This document shows, in pieces, positions 60,558-64,000 of a stretch of DNA of 64,000 nt (positions are counted from its first letter, which is position 1; every line of letters begins with the position of its first letter). The DNA is from a virus. The notes under the pieces were generated by a model that was given only the letters and a program-made list of their open reading frames with translations, did no database searches and was not told where the DNA came from. The stretch spans positions 1-64,000 of IMG/VR virus record IMGVR_UViG_3300020183_005033; one strand, given 5' to 3'. Position numbers and translations under genes: made by a program.

Positions 60558-60559
60558 AC

Positions 60560-60862
60560 ATGCCACTTGTAGCCGAAAAGCTTAAGAGTAAGCTCAAAGA
60601 AACCATTGAAAAAAATCTTAAAGACCAGTTTGCTAAAGAAGCTAAAGATAACCCTAAAGGTCAAGAAATGTGGACAAAAATGGCCGAGGCTATATCTCAC
60701 ATAGCAACGGACATAGTTAGTGCGTTACAGCAAGACGCTGAAGTGGCTCCGGGAATATCAATCGTTGTTAATCCTGGAATACCAACGGCAGGTAGCCCCG
60801 CTGCCCAGACAACAGTAGGACCGGGGACTGGAGCAACAACAGCTCCGGGGAAGATTCTTTAA
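60560..60862 (+). CDS. Hypothetical, possible virion protein
   Basis: A 100-residue protein starting MPLVAEKLKSKLKETIEKNL. A helical first 60 residues is followed by a low-complexity Gly/Pro/Thr/Ala-rich end (PAAQTTVGPGTGATTAPG). Proteins with a similar helix and Gly-Thr-rich tail occur among structural genes of some large phages. It lies just before promoter D. Confidence 0.55.
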   Translation: MPLVAEKLKSKLKETIEKNLKDQFAKEAKDNPKGQEMWTKMAEAISHIATDIVSALQQDAEVAPGISIVVNPGIPTAGSPAAQTTVGPGTGATTAPGKIL

Positions 60863-60869
60863 AAAACGC

Positions 60870-60896
60870 TAAAGGTTTTTAAAAGACCTCCGATAA
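60870..60896 (+). promoter_or_regulatory. Sigma-28-like promoter D
   Basis: TAAAGGTT (60870-60877), 11 bases, TCCGATAA (60889-60896): seven of eight consensus bases in each half and the exact spacer. GAATAATAATGGGGGTGAACC leads to the ATG at 60918. Confidence 0.78.
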
Positions 60897-60917
60897 GAAT
60901 AATAATGGGGGTGAACC

Positions 60918-61412
60918 ATGAGAAACAACTGGGCACAAAGATTGGCAGCAGCTTTTGAGCATCCAGTGGGTGATTACACCCTTGTGGACATTTCTAAGGG
61001 TGAATCATCATGTGCTTGCGGCACCCGCATCAAGAACGTCTACACGGTAGCTTGCTCAGGCCACACTGTTCAACTTGGCTCTGAGTGCATTCAAAGCTAC
61101 ACAGAGCTTGAAAGCATTCAGGCTCAGGTCAAGGCTGCCGAAGAGCGCAGCAAGGCTGAGAAGAAAGCTCATCTAGAGCACCTGCAGACTAAAGAGCTTC
61201 AGGCTCTCATCAACGAATACGCTGAGCTGCTCCGTCCTTACAGAGAGCAGATTGCCAACAGAAAGAGAATTGACTACCCTATTTGGGAACACTGCGCAGG
61301 CAAGCGTCTGCGCATTAGCAAGCTTAAGTCTCTTAAAGGAAAGATTAAAGCAGTCCAAACAGCCCTTGACCATCTTAGGAAACTCATTAATTCAGAGGAG
61401 GAAGTGGCATGA
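60918..61412 (+). CDS. Hypothetical zinc-binding protein with coiled coil
   Basis: A 164-residue protein starting MRNNWAQRLAAAFEHPVGDY. Cysteines in SCACGTRI, VACSGH and GSECIQS (residues about 31-62) could bind zinc. The second half is a long charged helix (QAQVKAAEERSKAEKKAHLE) followed by a basic segment. First gene of the promoter D unit; ATGA overlap with the next small gene. Confidence 0.65.
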   Translation: MRNNWAQRLAAAFEHPVGDYTLVDISKGESSCACGTRIKNVYTVACSGHTVQLGSECIQSYTELESIQAQVKAAEERSKAEKKAHLEHLQTKELQALINEYAELLRPYREQIANRKRIDYPIWEHCAGKRLRISKLKSLKGKIKAVQTALDHLRKLINSEEEVA

Positions 61413-61543
61413 AGCCCAACATTACAGTTGCTACAGCTATTGCTATTCACGTTATTATTCAGTTAGCTGCTATAGTAGCGCTAGCCGTTTATGCCCCATT
61501 ATGGATTGCCATTCCATTGATTGTTTTAATGATTGCAGCTTAA
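61409..61543 (+). CDS. Very small membrane protein
   Basis: A 44-residue protein starting MKPNITVATAIAIHVIIQLA, with two hydrophobic segments separated by a short turn (VYAPLW). It overlaps the previous stop by ATGA. Tiny membrane proteins in early phage regions can modify host envelope functions, but no function is shown. Confidence 0.58.
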   Translation: MKPNITVATAIAIHVIIQLAAIVALAVYAPLWIAIPLIVLMIAA

Positions 61544-61553
61544 GGAGATGACT

Positions 61554-61832
61554 ATGCGTTTCACTTACATAACAGAAACTATTGGCAACCAACCTGTAAC
61601 TACTATTCAAGAGACAGCCGGAGTGTTCTCTGGCTACACAACAGAACAGGTAGCTGCCATTGCAGAAGACTTCTACCCCAATTACCAGTCCAACAACATG
61701 TCTAATATCTTTTCAGACATCCACTTCAACTATTGCCTTAGAAAGCTACTAAACGGCGAAAAGCTGCCTAATACTCATGTTTCTAGTAAGATTAAACAAA
61801 GACTAAATGAAATCAACGAGTTAGACGAATAA
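61554..61832 (+). CDS. Small hypothetical protein
   Basis: A 92-residue protein from ATG 61554 (MRFTYITETIGNQPVTTIQE), with AAGGAG six bases upstream; the longer open frame runs through the ribosome-binding site. Mixed fold, no family recognised. Last gene of the promoter D unit before the sigma-70-like promoter at 61.85 kb. Confidence 0.6.
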   Translation: MRFTYITETIGNQPVTTIQETAGVFSGYTTEQVAAIAEDFYPNYQSNNMSNIFSDIHFNYCLRKLLNGEKLPNTHVSSKIKQRLNEINELDE

Positions 61833-61845
61833 GCATTAAAAACAA

Positions 61846-61874
61846 TTGACTTATTCAATCAAATCAACTATAAG
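61846..61874 (+). promoter_or_regulatory. Sigma-70-like promoter
   Basis: TTGACT (61846-61851), a 17-base spacer, and TATAAG (61869-61874): five of six bases in each hexamer with ideal spacing. TAGGAGGT and ATG 61898 follow, so the leader is short. TTGACT is also the -35 before the endolysin at 6.2 kb. Confidence 0.68.
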
Positions 61875-61897
61875 TTTATTTAGGAGGTAATTGTATT

Positions 61898-62119
61898 ATG
61901 ATTGAAGGGCTTTTTGCAGCAGGACTTTTGGCTCTTTTTGTTGGAATTTCACACAAGACGCCCGAAGTAGACAACAAGAACACACAATATTGTGTGGCGG
62001 CTCCGACTCGCTCTAATCCCAAACAAGAGCAATCTGTCTCGACAGGCAAGTGCTCTAAAGGCACAATGACCGCAGAGCCATCCAAGCGTACTCCACTTTC
62101 AGAACGGAAATCTAAATAA
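61898..62119 (+). CDS. Small membrane-anchored hypothetical protein
   Basis: A 73-residue protein: hydrophobic N-terminal anchor (MIEGLFAAGLLALFVGI) then a polar Ser/Thr/Lys-rich part with two cysteines. The start and the NTQYCV box resemble the 56059 gene product (MLETFIVAGVV, NSNYCV), suggesting distant paralogues. Its stop overlaps the transglycosylase start. Confidence 0.55.
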   Translation: MIEGLFAAGLLALFVGISHKTPEVDNKNTQYCVAAPTRSNPKQEQSVSTGKCSKGTMTAEPSKRTPLSERKSK

Positions 62120-63000
62120 TGCTAAAGTATATTGCTTTGGCAGCATCAGTTCTATCTCTGAGTGCTTTTGCACAAGAGCGAGTAGAGCTGACTCCGCCAG
62201 AATGTTTGCAGTCAAATATTGACTTTTGGTATGACGTTTATACTAAGTACACGCGCCACGATATTATCGTCTATAACCAAAAGACGATGGAAGTCTACAA
62301 CGTCTACCCTAGACCAAAGGGAAGCAAGAAGGCGGTCAAAAGATATAAGAAGCAGTTATTTAACAAATATGCAAAACTAATACCTAAAGAAAAAAAGAAC
62401 ATCGCCGTCAAGACAGGAGCAAGGGGGTTTTTCGAGAAGGGCTTCGAGAGAATGCACGAACATTACCCCAAGATTGCCGAAAGACTAGAACAACAGGGGA
62501 TGCCCCATCAAATAGCCTTCTTGCCATTCGTAGAGTCTTCGTACTCACATAAAGCCACGAGTCCAGTCGGGGCGGTAGGCATGTGGCAAATCATGCCGGC
62601 AACAGGGAGGCTATTTGGAGTTAAGAAGAGAGTCAGGCTCAGAGACAATAGGGTAGCCACCGACGTAGCCATCAAGCTCCTTAAGTTTAACTATGAAATG
62701 CTAGGCGACTGGACTCTAGCCATTAATGCCTATCACTCTGGCACAGGAAGGTTGCTCAAAGCGTCTAACATAGCAAATTCAAAGGATATTTGTGAAATAT
62801 TCAACTATCTCGACGAAAATGACGTAAAGATAAAAGGCTACAAGTTCTACAGTAGAAACTACGTAGCTCAGTTATTTGCTATTGACAAGGCTGTGACAGA
62901 ACGGCTAAACCCTCGTGTAGAGGACGAGGCCGAAGAAACAGAAGAGGGGGAAAATTATGGATCAGAAGAAGTTACTATCCAAATTCCAGAAGAATATTGA
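62119..63000 (+). CDS. Secreted lytic transglycosylase, MltD/Slt-like (GH23)
   Basis: A 293-residue protein with a signal peptide (MLKYIALAASVLSLSAFA, cleavage before QER). The catalytic core near residues 130-215 has FLPFVESSYSHKATSPVGAV with the catalytic Glu, GMWQIMPATGRLFG, and a NAYHSGTGR segment, all typical of MltD-type transglycosylases that cleave glycan strands to 1,6-anhydro-MurNAc. The C-terminus is acidic (EDEAEETEEGE). It is separate from the GH24 endolysin and is predicted to be exported, perhaps to remodel the wall early or to block superinfection. Confidence 0.88.
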   Translation: MLKYIALAASVLSLSAFAQERVELTPPECLQSNIDFWYDVYTKYTRHDIIVYNQKTMEVYNVYPRPKGSKKAVKRYKKQLFNKYAKLIPKEKKNIAVKTGARGFFEKGFERMHEHYPKIAERLEQQGMPHQIAFLPFVESSYSHKATSPVGAVGMWQIMPATGRLFGVKKRVRLRDNRVATDVAIKLLKFNYEMLGDWTLAINAYHSGTGRLLKASNIANSKDICEIFNYLDENDVKIKGYKFYSRNYVAQLFAIDKAVTERLNPRVEDEAEETEEGENYGSEEVTIQIPEEY

Positions 63001-63370
63001 TTTAAGAAGCCCAAACGGAACTGTTCTTTATCTTGAAAATATTAAAAGTCTACGTTCAGTTCAAGTGTATGATACGGGCGACGCTGATAATATTTTCAAA
63101 GTAGACGTGGTCGATGTGGACGGTGTTTTTCGTCAAGATTACACATGTAGTCATGATTGCCTTGCCCTTATTTGTGCAATGCTTTATTCAGAGGGCGACG
63201 CCGAAGATAAGACAATTGTTACAATATCTTTCGAGGCGCTTGTTAATGCATTAACCATGTCTCGTAATTTAGGCTACACTGATGCTTCCAAAAGTCTTCT
63301 CGAAGATGAATATGAAGAAGATGCTATGGAAGAGTATGCAAATCGTGAAACTAATGTCACATTAAATTGA
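62957..63370 (+). CDS. Hypothetical protein
   Basis: A 137-residue acidic protein starting MDQKKLLSKFQKNIDLRSPN, with GAGGGGG upstream inside the transglycosylase gene. A beta-rich first half and a C-terminal Glu-rich tail (LLEDEYEEDAMEEYANRE). No family recognised. The 44-base overlap suggests coupling. Confidence 0.6.
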   Translation: MDQKKLLSKFQKNIDLRSPNGTVLYLENIKSLRSVQVYDTGDADNIFKVDVVDVDGVFRQDYTCSHDCLALICAMLYSEGDAEDKTIVTISFEALVNALTMSRNLGYTDASKSLLEDEYEEDAMEEYANRETNVTLN

Positions 63371-63377
63371 GGTTTTT

Positions 63378-63938
63378 ATGAAAGTTTCAGAAGAAGCGCT
63401 TAACCACTTAAAATCACTGCAGGTAGATCCAACTAAGTTGTCTGAAGAGGAATACTTCATGGCAACTCATATTCAAATGCCTAGACTTGTGTACAGAGGA
63501 TTTTATGCAAATCCTTTGCCTGCCTATCAGACAGAGCAGTCAAGTTGTTTTGATATTTTGGCAGATGATAATGCAGTTATTCGGCCCAACTCTTATGCAA
63601 TCATTAAGACTGGCCTCTATCTGACCATGGAAGACGCCGCTCATTTCATTAATCTTAACCCCGCAGTCATGAACCTAGCTCTAGTTCTTAGAGAGCGTTC
63701 TGGCTTGGCGGCCAGAGGGATTGGACTAGGGGCAGGCGAGATTGATAGAGACTACCTTGTTGAAAATAATCCAGAGAATGAAATTAAAGTCATTCTTAGG
63801 AATTTTTCAAATGAAACACATTTTGTTAAGATTGGAGACAGAATCTGTCAGGCCAAATGGGAACTAGTCCTCAAAGACCCATTCCTTGAAGTTAAGACAG
63901 TTAAGCGTATTGGCGGCATGGGAAGCACCGGCACATGA
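63378..63938 (+). CDS. dut: dUTPase-like trimeric nucleotidohydrolase
   Basis: A 186-residue protein with the dUTPase/dCTP-deaminase fold motifs: SSCFDILAD (motif 1), RERSGLAARGIGLGAGEIDR (motifs 2 and 3), FVKIGDRICQAKW (motif 4) and RIGGMGSTGT (glycine-rich motif 5). It should hydrolyse dUTP to dUMP, working with the dCMP deaminase at 38.6 kb to feed dTMP synthesis and to keep uracil out of phage DNA. An N-terminal extension of about 45 residues precedes the core. ATGA overlap with the next gene. Confidence 0.85.
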   Translation: MKVSEEALNHLKSLQVDPTKLSEEEYFMATHIQMPRLVYRGFYANPLPAYQTEQSSCFDILADDNAVIRPNSYAIIKTGLYLTMEDAAHFINLNPAVMNLALVLRERSGLAARGIGLGAGEIDRDYLVENNPENEIKVILRNFSNETHFVKIGDRICQAKWELVLKDPFLEVKTVKRIGGMGSTGT

Positions 63939-64000
63939 AGACAAAGAAAATCCCCAAAGACTCAGGGCTACCTCTTTATATTGTCTCCCCGGAGGCAAGA
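63935..64000 (+). CDS. N-terminal start of a downstream gene (partial)
   Basis: ATG at 63935 overlaps the dUTPase stop (ATGA). The visible start is MKTKKIPKDSGLPLYIVSPE and the frame is open to the end of the window. Too short to assign. Confidence 0.5.
   Translation, partial: MKTKKIPKDSGLPLYIVSPEAR

Noticed and set aside
56638-61543. Three tiny genes (56638, 60176, 61409) all exactly 135 bases long
   Set aside because: Their sequences are unrelated (basic, lysine-rich, membrane), so equal length looks like coincidence.

Overview
The window is part of a large lytic, tailed double-stranded DNA bacteriophage genome. Genes are packed tightly, mostly with ATGA or few-base junctions, on two opposed strands. 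There are no rRNA genes, no recognisable tRNA genes, no integrase and no insertion sequences. The phage carries its own DnaE-type polymerase, primase, helicase, RecA/UvsX, gp32-like and bacterial-type SSBs, an SbcC/SbcD (gp46/gp47) pair, class I ribonucleotide reductase, dNMP kinase, dCMP deaminase, dUTPase and GroEL, plus a major capsid protein. A Gram-negative host is suggested by a lipoprotein, signal peptides, a GmhA-like heptose-pathway isomerase and an MltD-like transglycosylase. A motile host with a FliA-type sigma factor is suggested by five promoters matching the sigma-28 consensus. The host species cannot be read from the sequence.

Layout. 1-3.9 kb (+): the end of an unknown gene, a 1046-residue multi-domain protein (two GNAT-like domains, ADP-ribosyltransferase-like, kinase-like) and a Nudix hydrolase. 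3.9-6.1 kb (-): small unknown genes and a ClpP-like lipoprotein. 6.2-7.4 kb (+): endolysin and a membrane-anchored protein. 7.3-29.7 kb (-): the replication, recombination and chaperone block. 29.86 kb (+): a winged-helix replication-initiator candidate with five 24-bp iterons followed by an AT-rich stretch inside the gene, as in lambda O/ori; it starts the divergent rightward block. 31.3-35.3 kb (+): probable virion proteins. 35.3-39.1 kb (+): nucleotide metabolism. 39.1-52.1 kb (+): head-related proteins, a holin-like pair and three to four very large multi-domain proteins. 52.2-56.8 kb (+): sigma-28-like promoters driving short accessory genes, with a PLP aminotransferase, deaminase, GmhA and HARE-HTH protein. 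56.9-58.5 kb (+): major capsid protein between two strong terminators. 59.2-60.1 kb (-): a ClpX-like ATPase. 60.2-64.0 kb (+): more small genes, a secreted lytic transglycosylase and dUTPase.

How the parts may work together. The left block copies and recombines DNA, and the nucleotide genes supply dNTPs. The large proteins at 0-3 kb and 41-51 kb combine effector-type domains (ADP-ribosyltransferase, acetyltransferase, kinase, PcfJ-like, repeat scaffolds, HExxH metallopeptidase, transglycosylase) and sit among structural genes. The simplest reading is that they are packaged in the virion and act early in the cell or during entry. Two of them may be joined by slippage on an A11 tract at 49.6 kb. 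The sigma-28-like promoters would let the phage use the flagellar sigma factor of the host for a subset of accessory genes and for the helicase. The ClpX-like ATPase has lost the ClpP-docking loop, while two ClpP-like proteins carry export signals, so the Clp parts are unlikely to form a normal ClpXP.

Limits. Everything here is by eye from sequence. No terminase, portal, tail sheath or tail fibre gene was recognised in this window. Many structural calls rest on neighbourhood only.
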